Part shown: positions 43,150 to 52,416 of the stretch, in pieces
Numbering within the stretch: position 1 is the first letter of the stretch
How the letters are laid out: every line of letters begins with the position of its first letter
Assembly (NCBI RefSeq): GCF_030646615.1
Contig: NZ_JAUSLG010000089.1
Location: 1-64,000, forward strand
Length of the DNA stretch: 64,000 nt
DNA from: Phenylobacterium sp.
Lineage (GTDB): Bacteria; Pseudomonadota; Alphaproteobacteria; Caulobacterales; Caulobacteraceae
Direction of reading: 5' to 3'
Notes under the pieces: model-generated
What the model was told of the DNA's origin: nothing
The model's database searches: none
Seen by the model: only the letters and a program-made list of their open reading frames with translations
Translations under genes and position numbers: made by a program

Positions 43150-44088
43150 ATGGAACCGACCGGCGCCAATCTACCCTCGATGAATCTGCGTCATATCGAG
43201 GTCTTCCACGCGGTCTATCGGGCCGGCTCGATCAGCGCCGCGGCCCGGGCCCTCTATGTGTCGCAACCCTCGGTCAGCAAGGTGCTGAAGCATGCAGAGG
43301 GCCGGCTGGGCTTTCCCCTGTTCCGGCTGGTCAAGGGACGCCTGACCCCGACCGAGGAGGCCCACGCCCTCTTCCGCGACGTGGACGAGATCTACACCAA
43401 GATCGAGTCGCTGAAGGAGACCACCCGCAACCTGCTGAAGGGCGGGTCGGCCCATATTGGCCTGGCGGTGTTGCCGTCCCTCGGCCTCGGCGTCGCGCCG
43501 CGGGCCGTCGCCCTGTTCCGCAAGAAGAATCCCGGGGTCACCTTTGGATTGCAGACCCTGCACGACGAGGACGTGCTGCGCGCGCTCTATGAACGCAAGG
43601 CGGACCTGGCGGTGGCCTATGACGCCCCGCGCCATCCCCGCCTGGCCCACATCCGCATCGGCACGGGCGAACTGGTGGTGCTCTACCGGCGCGAGTATCT
43701 GCCCGACGCCCCGCCGCGGGTCAGCCTCGACCGCTTCGCCGGCCACGAGCTGATCAGCCTGACCGGAAGCGGCCCGGTGGGGGCGCTCTACGCCAGCGAG
43801 GTGGTGCAAGGAAAGCGCAGCGGTCCCGAAGGCATCGTGGTGCAGACCTATTATGTCGCCGCCGCCCTGGTGCGCCACGGGGCGGGCGTGGCGATTGTCG
43901 ATGAGTTCACCGCCCGGGAAAACCTGGGTCCTGATCTCGATTTCAGGCCGTTGGAGCATCCGGTCAACTTTGGCGTCTACTGCATATACCTGGAAGACCG
44001 CCCGCTTTCCAAGATCGCCAAGGCTTTCGTGAACACCCTCAAGGCCGATATCCAGGACCAGCAGCAGGCGCATAACCCGGGGCTATAA
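43150..44088 (+). CDS. LysR family regulator, likely of D-glutamate operon
   Basis: A 312-residue LysR-type regulator. The N-terminal winged helix is RHIEVFHAVYRAGSISAAAR through LYVSQPSVSKVLKHAEGRLG, followed by a two-lobed periplasmic-binding-like effector domain. The ATG at 43150 has GAGG four bases before it, a rather short gap; ATG 43180 is the alternative. The downstream gene pair is dgcN-dgcA type, where LysR activators (DgcR) are known, and a 21-bp palindrome lies between this gene and the pair. It could also control the cupin and hydroxylase upstream. Confidence 0.88.
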   Translation: MEPTGANLPSMNLRHIEVFHAVYRAGSISAAARALYVSQPSVSKVLKHAEGRLGFPLFRLVKGRLTPTEEAHALFRDVDEIYTKIESLKETTRNLLKGGSAHIGLAVLPSLGLGVAPRAVALFRKKNPGVTFGLQTLHDEDVLRALYERKADLAVAYDAPRHPRLAHIRIGTGELVVLYRREYLPDAPPRVSLDRFAGHELISLTGSGPVGALYASEVVQGKRSGPEGIVVQTYYVAAALVRHGAGVAIVDEFTARENLGPDLDFRPLEHPVNFGVYCIYLEDRPLSKIAKAFVNTLKADIQDQQQAHNPGL

Positions 44089-44123
44089 CACTCCTCTTTC
44101 TTTCGAGCTTCGCGCGCGCCCTG

Positions 44124-44144
44124 GTTGCGCGATGATTGCGCAAC
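44124..44144. promoter_or_regulatory. 21-bp palindrome upstream of dgcN, LysR-type operator
   Basis: TTGCGCGATGATTGCGCAA (44125-44143), extended by one G-C pair, is symmetric with one mismatched pair, and contains the T-N11-A form of LysR boxes. It lies 29 bases before the dgcN start. Confidence 0.6.
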
Positions 44145-44173
44145 ACCACTGCGCCGGCCCGAAGTGAGGCATT

Positions 44174-45211
44174 ATGATCCCGCCGCCCTACCTGCTCTAT
44201 CTTGGCGACTCCCAGAACGAGCTTTCCGTGAAAACCTCCCGCGGGGTGGCTTACTGGCGTCCCGAATGGAGCCTGGGCGAGCACCGGGGGCCGGACTGCA
44301 CGGTCACCCTGAACCTGCCGCACCTGGACTTCGCCGAGGCTGCGGCCAGGGGCGCCAAGACCCTTATCATCGGCGTCGCCAACGCGGGCGGGGTGCTGGG
44401 GCCGAAGATCGTCGCCGACGCCGTCAAGGCCCTGGACGCCGGCCTCAATGTGGCCTCGGGCCTGCACGAGCGCCTGACCGCCCATCCCGAGATCGTCGCC
44501 GCCGCTGAGCGCAATGGCCTGTCCCTGTTCGACGTGCGCGAGCCGCCAAAGAAGATGGACGTCGGCAACGGCCGGCCGCGGGCGGGTCACCGCCTGCTCA
44601 CCGTCGGCACCGACTGTTCGGTCGGCAAGATGTACACGACGCTGGCCATCGAGCGGGAAATGCGCGGCCGCGGCCTGAACGCCGACTTCCGGGCCACTGG
44701 CCAGACCGGCATCTTCATCGCCCAGTCGGGCGTGCCCATCGACGCGGTGATCGCCGACTTCATCTCCGGCGGCATCGAAGCCATTACGCCAGCCCGCACC
44801 GACGGCGGCTGGGATCTGATCGAGGGGCAGGGCTCCCTGTTCCATCCGTCCTTCGCCGGGGTGTCGCTCGGCCTGCTGCACGGCGCCCAGCCCGACGCCA
44901 TCGTGCTCTGCCATGAGCCCGGCCGTCCGCACATGCGCGGCATCACCGGTCGCGCCCTGCCGGACCTCAAGGCCTGCCTGGAGGCCAATCTCGCCTCGGC
45001 CGCCCTGACCAATCCGGGCGTGACGCCGGTGGGGATCGCGTTCAACACCTCCAACCTCGCCCCCGATGAGGCGCGCCGTCTCTGCGACGAGACCTCTGCG
45101 CGCTTCAATCTCCCTTGCCAGGACCCCGTCTCCATGGGCGTGGACCAGATCGTCGACAGGTTAGTTGAATGCTTCGCACCGTTGCAGTCCGAGCAGAGCG
45201 TTGGCCGCTAA
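44174..45211 (+). CDS. dgcN: D-glutamate N-acetyltransferase-type protein (DUF1611)
   Basis: A 345-residue DUF1611 protein matching DgcN, which N-acetylates D-glutamate in a described D-glutamate breakdown route. The P-loop-like motif LLTVGTDCSVGKMYTTLAIE is in the middle; GVANAGGVLGPKIV, ATGQTGIFIAQSGVPIDAVI and EGQGSLFHPSFAGVSLGLLH are family text. The ATG has GAGG four bases upstream. It overlaps the epimerase gene by 43 bases and stands under a LysR-type palindrome. The assignment rests on family plus the dgcA neighbour; NAD- or nucleotide-dependent roles of other DUF1611 proteins were considered less likely. Confidence 0.85.
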   Translation: MIPPPYLLYLGDSQNELSVKTSRGVAYWRPEWSLGEHRGPDCTVTLNLPHLDFAEAAARGAKTLIIGVANAGGVLGPKIVADAVKALDAGLNVASGLHERLTAHPEIVAAAERNGLSLFDVREPPKKMDVGNGRPRAGHRLLTVGTDCSVGKMYTTLAIEREMRGRGLNADFRATGQTGIFIAQSGVPIDAVIADFISGGIEAITPARTDGGWDLIEGQGSLFHPSFAGVSLGLLHGAQPDAIVLCHEPGRPHMRGITGRALPDLKACLEANLASAALTNPGVTPVGIAFNTSNLAPDEARRLCDETSARFNLPCQDPVSMGVDQIVDRLVECFAPLQSEQSVGR

Positions 45212-46182
45212 GCACGCCCTTCCGCATCTCCCGCGGGGTCAAGACCGCCGCTGACGTGGTGGCCGTGACCGTGGTCCAGGACGGACGGCGGGGCCGGGGC
45301 GAGGGCGTGCCCTATGCCCGCTACGGCGAGACCATCGAGTCGGTCCTGGAGCAGGTGAACAGCCTGTCGACCGAGCTGACCAACGGGATGACGCGCGCGG
45401 ACCTGGCCGGCCGGCTGGGTCCGGGCGCCGCCCGCAACGCCATCGACTGCGCCCTGTGGGATCTCGAAGCCCGCCTGGCCGGCCGTGCGGTCGCCGACAC
45501 CCTCGGCCAGCCTCCGCTCCATCCCCTGGTGAGTGCGCTGACCGTGAGCCTGGACACCCCCCAGGCGATGGGTGAGGCGGCCGCACGGATGACCGGGGCG
45601 ACCCTGATCAAGGTCAAGGTCGACCGGAAGGATCCCGCCGCCTGCCTGGCGGCCGTCCGCGCCGCGGCGCCCGACGCCGCCCTGATCGTCGATCCCAATG
45701 AGAGCTGGACCATCGAGACCCTGGCGCAGCTCCAGCCGGTGCTTCGCGAGCTGAAGGTCGCCCTGATCGAACAACCCCTCTCGGCCGACGAGGATGGCGA
45801 CCTGCTGGGCTTCGAGAGCTGCGCGCCGATCTGCGCCGACGAGTCCTGCCATGTGGCCGCCGACCTGCCGGGGCTGAAGGACCGCTATCAGGTGGTGAAT
45901 ATCAAGCTCGACAAGACCGGCGGCCTGACCGAAGCCCTCGATCTGCTGGCCGAGGCCCGTCGCATGGGCTTTGGCGTCATGGTCGGCTGCATGGTCTCGT
46001 CGTCCATGTCCATCGCCCCGGCCTTCCATGTGGCCCGCCACGCCGATTTCGTCGATCTCGACGGCCCCACCTGGCTCGCCGACGACTATGCCGGCGGCGC
46101 GGTCCAGCGCGGCGCCGAACTGCTGCCGCCCGAGACCCTCTGGGGCGTGCCCGACTCTGCGACACCGGAGACCGCGGCCTGA
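45169..46182 (+). CDS. dgcA: N-acetyl-D-glutamate racemase / dipeptide epimerase (enolase superfamily)
   Basis: A 337-residue enolase-superfamily enzyme. The catalytic set is present: lysines in LIKVKVD, metal ligands in IVDPNESW, LIEQPL and ICADESC, and the second-side lysine in NIKLDKTGG, with VDLDGP near the end. Alone it would be called L-Ala-D/L-Glu epimerase; paired with dgcN it fits DgcA, which racemises N-acetyl-D-glutamate to the L form. The start lies 43 bases inside dgcN, a long overlap for tight coupling. Product deacetylation would have to use another enzyme, perhaps one not in the window. Confidence 0.87.
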   Translation: MLRTVAVRAERWPLSTPFRISRGVKTAADVVAVTVVQDGRRGRGEGVPYARYGETIESVLEQVNSLSTELTNGMTRADLAGRLGPGAARNAIDCALWDLEARLAGRAVADTLGQPPLHPLVSALTVSLDTPQAMGEAAARMTGATLIKVKVDRKDPAACLAAVRAAAPDAALIVDPNESWTIETLAQLQPVLRELKVALIEQPLSADEDGDLLGFESCAPICADESCHVAADLPGLKDRYQVVNIKLDKTGGLTEALDLLAEARRMGFGVMVGCMVSSSMSIAPAFHVARHADFVDLDGPTWLADDYAGGAVQRGAELLPPETLWGVPDSATPETAA

Positions 46183-46238
46183 TCCCACGGGGTCGCCGCG
46201 CTTAAGGATCGCCTGCCCCTCGTCCTGGAGACCTGCCG

Positions 46239-47549
46239 ATGAGCGACCTCGCCCCTGAGCCTGCGGCGCCCGCCACGCCTGACCGCAAGGGCGTCGGCGG
46301 CTTCGTCCGGCGCTACTGGCTCGAGGTCACCCTGTGGAAGCGGATCCTTCTGGGTCTGGTCCTGGGCACGATCCTGGGACTGGCCATCGGCGAGCAAGCC
46401 ATGGGGATCAAGTGGATCGGCGACCTCTTCGTGCGGCTGATCCGCATGATCGTCACCCCGCTGGTCTTCTTCTCCATCGTCTCGGGCATCGCCGGCATGG
46501 GCGATGTGAAACGGCTGGGGTCCATCGGGGCCAAGACGCTGTTCATGTACCTGGCCCTCACGGTCGTGGCGGTCTCGGTGGGCCTGTCGCTCGGGGTCCT
46601 CTTCCAGCCCGGGGCCGGCATGGATTTCGCCGGCACGACACCCCAGGTGCTGGGCGAAGCGCCGACGCTCGGCGCCTATCTGATGAGCATCGTGCCGCTC
46701 AACCCGTTCGCCGCCCTGAGCAATGGCGATATCCCGGCCATCATCTTCTTCGCCATCCTGATCGGCATGGGGGTGCTGATCATCGGCGAGCCGGCCGCTC
46801 CGGCCGTCCGGCTGTTCCAGATCGGCTCGGACATCATGCTGGTCCTCGTCCGGGTGATCATGGAGCTGGCGCCGTTTGGGGTCTTCGCCCTGGTGGCCTG
46901 GGTGATGGGGACCTCAGGCCCGGAGACCTTCATCCACGTCTTCCTGCTGGCCTGCGCCCTGGTGCTGGGCTGCGCCATCCAGAGCCTGATCGTCCACGGG
47001 GGCGTTATCGGCCTGATCGCGCGCCTGCCGGTGGTCCCCTTTTTCCGCGACATCGCCGATGCGGTGATCGTCGCCTTTTCCACCTCGTCGAGCGCCGCGG
47101 TCCTGCCCGTGGCCATGCGGGTGGCCGAAAAGAACCTGGGCGTCAGCCACACGGTGGCCTCCACCACCCTGCCGCTGGGGGCGACGCTGAGCATGGACGG
47201 CACGGCCCTCTATGTGGCGCTGCTGGCGGTGTTCTCGGCCCAGGCCTTTGGGGTCGATATGAGTGTGGCTCAGTACTTCATGGTGGGTCTGGTCTGCGTG
47301 ATCGTCGCGGTCGGCACCGCGCCGGTGCCCTCGGCCTCGCTGTTCATGCTGGCCGCCGTGCTGCAGGTGATCGGCCTCAGCGCCGAGCAGACCGCCCTGG
47401 TGGTGGGCTTCATCCTGCCCTTCGACCGCATCCTCGACATGACCCGCACCGTGCCCAACGCCACCAGCGACCTGGTGGTGGCCGTCACCGTGGCCAAGTG
47501 GGAGGGTGAGTTGGACGAGGTCGCCTATCGCGCCAAGCCGGTCGAGTAG
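46239..47549 (+). CDS. Dicarboxylate/amino acid:cation symporter (DAACS, GltP type)
   Basis: A 436-residue symporter of the glutamate/C4-dicarboxylate family. The serine-rich hairpin motif AFSTSSSAAVLPVAMRVAEK and the NMDG-like MDGTALYVALL are present, and PFDRILDMTRTVPNATSDL carries the substrate-binding aspartate and arginine of the family. The ATG has GGAG eight bases upstream. It follows dgcA by 56 bases on the same strand, so it is the likely importer of D-glutamate (or aspartate) for that pathway. Its stop lies 21 bases from the convergent BatDE stop. Confidence 0.92.
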   Translation: MSDLAPEPAAPATPDRKGVGGFVRRYWLEVTLWKRILLGLVLGTILGLAIGEQAMGIKWIGDLFVRLIRMIVTPLVFFSIVSGIAGMGDVKRLGSIGAKTLFMYLALTVVAVSVGLSLGVLFQPGAGMDFAGTTPQVLGEAPTLGAYLMSIVPLNPFAALSNGDIPAIIFFAILIGMGVLIIGEPAAPAVRLFQIGSDIMLVLVRVIMELAPFGVFALVAWVMGTSGPETFIHVFLLACALVLGCAIQSLIVHGGVIGLIARLPVVPFFRDIADAVIVAFSTSSSAAVLPVAMRVAEKNLGVSHTVASTTLPLGATLSMDGTALYVALLAVFSAQAFGVDMSVAQYFMVGLVCVIVAVGTAPVPSASLFMLAAVLQVIGLSAEQTALVVGFILPFDRILDMTRTVPNATSDLVVAVTVAKWEGELDEVAYRAKPVE

Positions 47550-47570
47550 GCCAGCCTCAGCTCAGGCCGG

Positions 47571-49664
47571 TCAGTTCGGGCTGTCCCAGACCGGCAGAAG
47601 CCGCTCCGCCCGTGTCCAACCCGACCGGCCATCTGCCAGCCGCACGCGGCGCCAGCCCAGATAGGCCTTGTCGACCCGCCCGACCGCGCCGCCCGCCAGC
47701 TGGATCTCGGCCTCCTCGGCCGGGGTGTCCACCGGCAGGGGGCGCAAGGGACCGGCGCCCCAGACCAGCACGGCCCTGTCGCTGGCCAGTACGCCATAGC
47801 CGCTCAGGGCCGTGGCGCAGATCACGACGCCGACCAAGGCCAGCCCCGCCAGGGCGAGGCCCGCCTGGGCGAGATGGCGTCTGGGCCGGTAGCGGGCATA
47901 AAGCGCCGCGCCGAGCCCGGCCGCGGCGACCCAGGCGAACCCGATCAGCAGCCAGCGCCAGGCGGCCGGCGAGGCGATGGCGATGGCCCGGCCGCGCCAG
48001 TCCCGGGGGCGCGGCACGCTGGCGCGCGGCTCCAGGCTGTAGCCGGCCTTGGCGCTGGTGGTCATCCAGAGCTGGCGGGTCTGGGGATCGGCGGGGTTGT
48101 GCAGCCAGGCGATCGCCGCATGGCCGGCGGCCTCTTCCCACTGGTCCTGGGCGGCGAGCGCAATGGCCAGGTTGTGCCGGGCGCGCCAGTCGAGGGGCGC
48201 CTCGGCCACGCTCTGGCGCAGGGCCTGCGCGGTCATGTCCTGGGCCAGGGCCTGGCCGCTCATCACCATCAGGGCGAGCCCCGCCATGGCGGCGGCGGGC
48301 AGCAGATTGCCGCGGCGCAGGGCCGTGGCCGGCTTGAAGGGCGGCGGCGGGCCAAGGTCAGCCAAGGCGGCCTGGGCGCGCGGCGTCCAGTCGTCGGCCA
48401 GCACGCCGGCGCGGGCGTAGAGGAACTGGTCGGCCTGCGCCCACAGGGCGCGCCATTCAGGATCTGGGAAGGCGTCTGGCGCCGGCGCCGCCAGGCCGAG
48501 ACGCCAGCGCAGGGCGGCGTCGGCCTGCCAGGCTCGCACCAGACGCCGACGCTCGGCCGTTTCTGCGCTCCGGGCCAGTCGGGCCAGGGTGGCGGCCAGC
48601 CGGCGATGGGCGGCCCGGGGGATCCGGTCGGGATCGGTCTGGTGGGCGCGCCACAGCGCCAGCAGGCCCCACAGGGCGGCCAGCATGAGCGGGAGAGCCA
48701 GCAGGGCGGCGAACCACAAGCGGCCGGCCGGCGGCCCCACCGCCGAACCCTGGCCCTTCAGCATCGGGGGAAGCCGGGCCTCATCCTCCGCCGCATCGGG
48801 GGACGCCGCGTCGGGCGGGACCAGGTCGCCGTTGGGGCCTGGCAGGACGTCCAGGGTGATGGCGTCGGCCCGGACCCGCTCAAAGCGTCCGGCTTGGGGA
48901 TTGAACACCACCATTTCGAAGTCGCTCAACACATAGCGGCCCGCCCGTTGGGGTACGAGCACCACGGTCTCGCTCAGGGTCCGTTCGAACAGGCCCGAGC
49001 CTTCGGCCTCGTCCAGCTCCGGCGCGCCGACCACCTCGAAGTCGCGGGAGACCTGGCGGGGCGGGAGTCCCCGGATGGCCGGCCAGTTGCCGGTTCCAGA
49101 CAGGGTCACCCGCCAGGTCAGGCTCTCGCCCACACGGATCTCCTCGGCCTCGACCTCGGAGGTGACGGTGAACTGGCCGACCGCGCCGGTGAAGCCTTCC
49201 GGCGCTGGCGGCAGGGGGCGGATGTTGAACAGGCCGGTGTCACTCTCGATGGTCCGCGTCTCGGTGATGGCCCGCTGGTATTCTTCCATGTCCACCACGC
49301 CCGTCTGCAGCCGCATGACCTGGCTGGCCGGCGACAGAGGGGTCAGTCCGGGTTGCAGGGCCATGGCGCGGGTCTTGAATTCGATGACGGCCCGGGCGGC
49401 GCCCGGCGCAGGCGGATTGCGCAGGGCGGGCTCCCCCCAGGGTTCGGCGACCAGGGGCTCGGACGCCCATTCCAGTTCGCCCTCCAGATTGCCGAAGGTC
49501 GCCCAGTCCACGGTCCAGGCCAGGGTCAGGTCGAAGACCTCCCCGGCCCACAGGGGTTTGTCAGGCGCCTCGAAAGCGCCGGTGACGCTCTGACCCATGG
49601 CGGGCGCGCCCCACAGGGCGACCACGGCGGCGAAGGCGGTGGCCGTGCGGCGAAGGTTCACCAT
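47571..49664 (-). CDS. BatD-BatE fusion protein
   Basis: A 697-residue envelope protein. After a signal peptide (ending near APAMGQ) the first 330 or so residues are the beta-rich BatD region (ESDTGLFNIRPLPPAPEGFT, EEIRVGESLTWRVTLSGTGN). A transmembrane helix near WFAALLALPLMLAALWGLLA and a cytoplasmic helical part follow. The C-terminal part begins with a second hydrophobic stretch, a TPR-like segment (DWRARHNLAIALAAQDQWEE), two more helices and an SH3-like tail ending in DGRSGWTRAERLLPVW, as in BatE. In most bacteria BatD and BatE are separate. The ATG at 49664 overlaps the BatB-like gene by seven bases; longer frames upstream are its shadow. Confidence 0.85.
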   Translation of the reverse strand: MVNLRRTATAFAAVVALWGAPAMGQSVTGAFEAPDKPLWAGEVFDLTLAWTVDWATFGNLEGELEWASEPLVAEPWGEPALRNPPAPGAARAVIEFKTRAMALQPGLTPLSPASQVMRLQTGVVDMEEYQRAITETRTIESDTGLFNIRPLPPAPEGFTGAVGQFTVTSEVEAEEIRVGESLTWRVTLSGTGNWPAIRGLPPRQVSRDFEVVGAPELDEAEGSGLFERTLSETVVLVPQRAGRYVLSDFEMVVFNPQAGRFERVRADAITLDVLPGPNGDLVPPDAASPDAAEDEARLPPMLKGQGSAVGPPAGRLWFAALLALPLMLAALWGLLALWRAHQTDPDRIPRAAHRRLAATLARLARSAETAERRRLVRAWQADAALRWRLGLAAPAPDAFPDPEWRALWAQADQFLYARAGVLADDWTPRAQAALADLGPPPPFKPATALRRGNLLPAAAMAGLALMVMSGQALAQDMTAQALRQSVAEAPLDWRARHNLAIALAAQDQWEEAAGHAAIAWLHNPADPQTRQLWMTTSAKAGYSLEPRASVPRPRDWRGRAIAIASPAAWRWLLIGFAWVAAAGLGAALYARYRPRRHLAQAGLALAGLALVGVVICATALSGYGVLASDRAVLVWGAGPLRPLPVDTPAEEAEIQLAGGAVGRVDKAYLGWRRVRLADGRSGWTRAERLLPVWDSPN

Positions 49665-51379
49665 GTCTGGGCTCCCGGCGGCCGGGACTCGGCTGTGGCG
49701 CTGCGCAGCCGCTGGAAGAGCTCGGCCGGGGAGTCGGCGGCGCGCAGGCGGCGCAGCTCGTCGAGGGGCTGGACCAGGGCCGGATTGCTCCATTCGGATG
49801 GATCGAAGACGTCCTCCTGCGAGCCGCCGACATTCTGCAGGCCCTGCTCGCCGGCGGTGGGCTCCTGCTGGTCCTCGGGCGGGCCATCGCCGCCGCCGTC
49901 GCGGGCGTCTTCGCCGGCCACCGGCTGCTGGCCCTGGGCGCCCATGGGTTCGTTGGCGGGATCGGCGGGACCGGGATCGTCCATGGGGACCGGCGGCGGC
50001 GGGACCAGCAGGCGCTCCAGCTTGGCCTCGATGGCCGCCCAGTCGGCGAGGTCGGGCTCGAGCGCCCGGCCGCGCCGGGCGGCCGCCAGGCCGTCGCGCA
50101 TGACCCCGTCCTCCAGGGCGTGGCCATGGCCCCGGTGGATCTCGCCATAGCGGGTCGCCACCTCGGCGATGCGCAGATAGTCGGGCGCGCCCAGCCGTCG
50201 CTTGGCCACCAGCTCTTCGGCCAGGCCGCGCATCTGCTGGAGGGGATCCTCCTCGCCCTGCAGATCGGCCTCGGTCAGCAGGGGCGACTGGGCCAGGGAG
50301 CGGTCCAAAGGCAGGAAGGCCAGCGCCAGCAGGCCGGCCAGGGCCGCCTGAGCCATGGCCTGGGCGCGCCTTTGCCGCAGCCTGGGCCGGGCGGGGATCT
50401 CCACCGCCGCGCTCCAGACCAGCAGGGCCAGCGCCGCCAGGGTGAACCAGGCGAACTGGTCGGCCTTGGCGGTGGGGCGGCCTTCGATGGCGCCGGCTCC
50501 GTCCGGCGGGGTGAGGCTGGCGGTGCGGACAAGCTCGGTCAGGTCGGCGGCCTCGGCCAGGGGAACCACCTGGCCCCCCGTCGCGCTGGCCAGCTCGCTC
50601 AGGGTGGCGGGCGCCAGGCGGGAGACCACCGGCGATCCGGTAGCCAAGGCCAGGGGCTGGCCGTCCGGCCCCGGCGGCGTCGCCCCGGCCTCGGTCCCCA
50701 GGCCCACGGCGACGATCCGCACATTCCGGGCGTGCAGGTCGGCCAGCCGCTCGCGCCAGGCGCCGGGCTCGGCCTCGCCGTCGGTCAGGATCACCAGGAC
50801 CCGGCCCTGGTCGGCGTCGCTGAAGCTGGCCAGGGCCAGATCCAGCAGGGCGGAAAAGTCGCTGCCCGGGACCGGCATGTGCTCTGGCGCCATCTGCGGC
50901 AGATAGGCCGAGAGGATCGCCCGGTCCTCGCTGACCGGCGCCAGCAGGTGGGCCGTGCCCGCAAAGCCGATCAGGCCGATACGCCGGTCGGGCAGATCCT
51001 CGGCCAGCCGGGTGGCGAGGCTGCGCGCCCGGGCGAGGCGGCTCGGCGAGACATCGGCCGCCAGCATGCTGCGCGACAGGTCCAGGGCGATGATCACCTC
51101 GCCCGGCGCCTGGTCGCCCTCGGCCGGCGGCGCCTGGCCCCACTGGGGTCGCGCCAGGGCCAGCACCAGCAGCAGGAGCGCCAGCCAGAAGCGCCAGGCC
51201 AGCTGCGGGCGCCCGCGCCGGCGGTCAGCGAAGCGCACCCGGCCGCCTGCGGCCACGCCCCGCCGGATCTGCGGCCAGGCGGTCTTGCCGTCGCCGCCGC
51301 GCGACAGCCAGACATCCAGGGCCGCCAGGATCGCGACCAGGGCGGCCAGCCAAAGGAGTTGGGGCCAGAGGAAGCTCAT
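49658..51379 (-). CDS. BatB-like VWA protein with BatC-like C-terminal extension
   Basis: A 573-residue membrane protein. Two N-terminal helices are followed by a von Willebrand A domain with MIDAS DLSRSM (from Asp100), VGS-type threonine region and ILTDGEAE. A third helix (WFTLAALALLVWSAAVEI) precedes a helical TPR-like part (LRIAEVATRYGEIHRGHGHA) and a long acidic, Gln/Gly/Pro-rich tail typical of BatC. This is the common BatB-BatC fusion. Its start overlaps the BatA-like stop as ATGA. The protein probably forms an inner-membrane complex with BatA and BatDE, remodelled by the MoxR ATPase. Confidence 0.9.
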   Translation of the reverse strand: MSFLWPQLLWLAALVAILAALDVWLSRGGDGKTAWPQIRRGVAAGGRVRFADRRRGRPQLAWRFWLALLLLVLALARPQWGQAPPAEGDQAPGEVIIALDLSRSMLAADVSPSRLARARSLATRLAEDLPDRRIGLIGFAGTAHLLAPVSEDRAILSAYLPQMAPEHMPVPGSDFSALLDLALASFSDADQGRVLVILTDGEAEPGAWRERLADLHARNVRIVAVGLGTEAGATPPGPDGQPLALATGSPVVSRLAPATLSELASATGGQVVPLAEAADLTELVRTASLTPPDGAGAIEGRPTAKADQFAWFTLAALALLVWSAAVEIPARPRLRQRRAQAMAQAALAGLLALAFLPLDRSLAQSPLLTEADLQGEEDPLQQMRGLAEELVAKRRLGAPDYLRIAEVATRYGEIHRGHGHALEDGVMRDGLAAARRGRALEPDLADWAAIEAKLERLLVPPPPVPMDDPGPADPANEPMGAQGQQPVAGEDARDGGGDGPPEDQQEPTAGEQGLQNVGGSQEDVFDPSEWSNPALVQPLDELRRLRAADSPAELFQRLRSATAESRPPGAQTW

Positions 51380-52416
51380 GCCGCCGCCTTGCGACGACGG
51401 CCGCCGCCCAGGCGCGCGCCCAGGCCGTTCCAGATGGGGGCCGCCAGCAGCAGGGCGACCAGGGCTGCGCCCAGGGGCCAGGGGAAGAGTTCGGTGGTGA
51501 CGACCCGGGTGCGGGTGCTGAAGGCGGTCTTCTGGGCCGCGTCGATGGCGGCGAAGGCTGCGTTGAGGGCCTGCACGTCGCCCGCCTGGACGAAGCGGCC
51601 GTCGGTCTCCTGGGCCATGCGCTGCAGGGCCTCGATGTCCAGGGCCGAGGGGAACTGGCGGGTTCCCACCCTCTGCCCCTGATCGTCGAAGATGGGGAAG
51701 GGGACCATGCCGTTGCGCCCCGCCCCGATGGCGTAGACCGGGACGCCGCGATGGCGGGCGATGGCGGTGGCCTGGGGCGGGGTCAGGCTGCCGCTGGTGT
51801 TGGCGCCGTCGGTGAGCAGGATGACGAACTTGCCCACGGCGGCCTCATCGCCGTCGCGCTCATTCTCCAGGCCGGCCAGGGCGATGGCCAGGCCGTCGCC
51901 GATGGCGGTGCCGTCGTCCAGCAGGCCGATCTGGATGGAGGCGAGCTGGTCCTCCAGCCAGGCGTGGTCGGTGGTCAGCGGCGCCAGCGTGTAGGCCCGG
52001 GCGGCGAACACCACCACGCCGATCCGGTCATTGGGCCTCTGGGTGACAAAGGCCTGGATCGCCGGGCGGACAGCCTCCAGCCGGTTGATTGGCCCGTCGG
52101 GGCCCACATAGTCCTCGGCCAGCATCGAGGTGGAGAGGTCGATGGCCAGCATCAGGTCATAGCCCCGGGAGACCACCTCCTGCCGCTGGTCGGTGCGCTG
52201 GGGGCGCGCCAGGGCGAGCGCCACCAGGGCCAGGCCCACGCAGAGGGCGACCATGCGCCAGGGGGCGGCGGGCGTGCGGCTGCGGGGGTTCCAGGCTGCG
52301 GCATAGGGCACAAGCCACACCGGCGCGCGGCCGCGCCACAGCCGCCAGGCGACCAGCGCCGGGATCAGGGCGAGCAGCAGGAGGAAGGCCGGGGCGGCGA
52401 GCTGGAACTGGCTCAT
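51376..52416 (-). CDS. BatA-like VWA membrane protein
   Basis: A 346-residue protein with the MIDAS motif DLSTSM at residues 93-98, a conserved threonine in DDGTAIGDGLAIAL and ILLTDGANTSG completing the metal site. Two N-terminal helices (LAAPAFLLLLALIPALVAW and the one before RPQRTDQR) and one C-terminal helix (LFPWPLGAALVALLLAAPIW) place the VWA domain in the periplasm. The ATG at 52416 overlaps the DUF58 stop as ATGA; the longer frame reading into DUF58 was rejected. Confidence 0.93.
   Translation of the reverse strand: MSQFQLAAPAFLLLLALIPALVAWRLWRGRAPVWLVPYAAAWNPRSRTPAAPWRMVALCVGLALVALALARPQRTDQRQEVVSRGYDLMLAIDLSTSMLAEDYVGPDGPINRLEAVRPAIQAFVTQRPNDRIGVVVFAARAYTLAPLTTDHAWLEDQLASIQIGLLDDGTAIGDGLAIALAGLENERDGDEAAVGKFVILLTDGANTSGSLTPPQATAIARHRGVPVYAIGAGRNGMVPFPIFDDQGQRVGTRQFPSALDIEALQRMAQETDGRFVQAGDVQALNAAFAAIDAAQKTAFSTRTRVVTTELFPWPLGAALVALLLAAPIWNGLGARLGGGRRRKAAA

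Noticed and set aside
49665..51143. A 1190-residue open frame (47571-51143) extending BatD upstream
   Set aside because: The first half is an Arg/Gly/Pro-rich shadow of the BatB-like VWA gene; the real start is at 49664 with a signal peptide.
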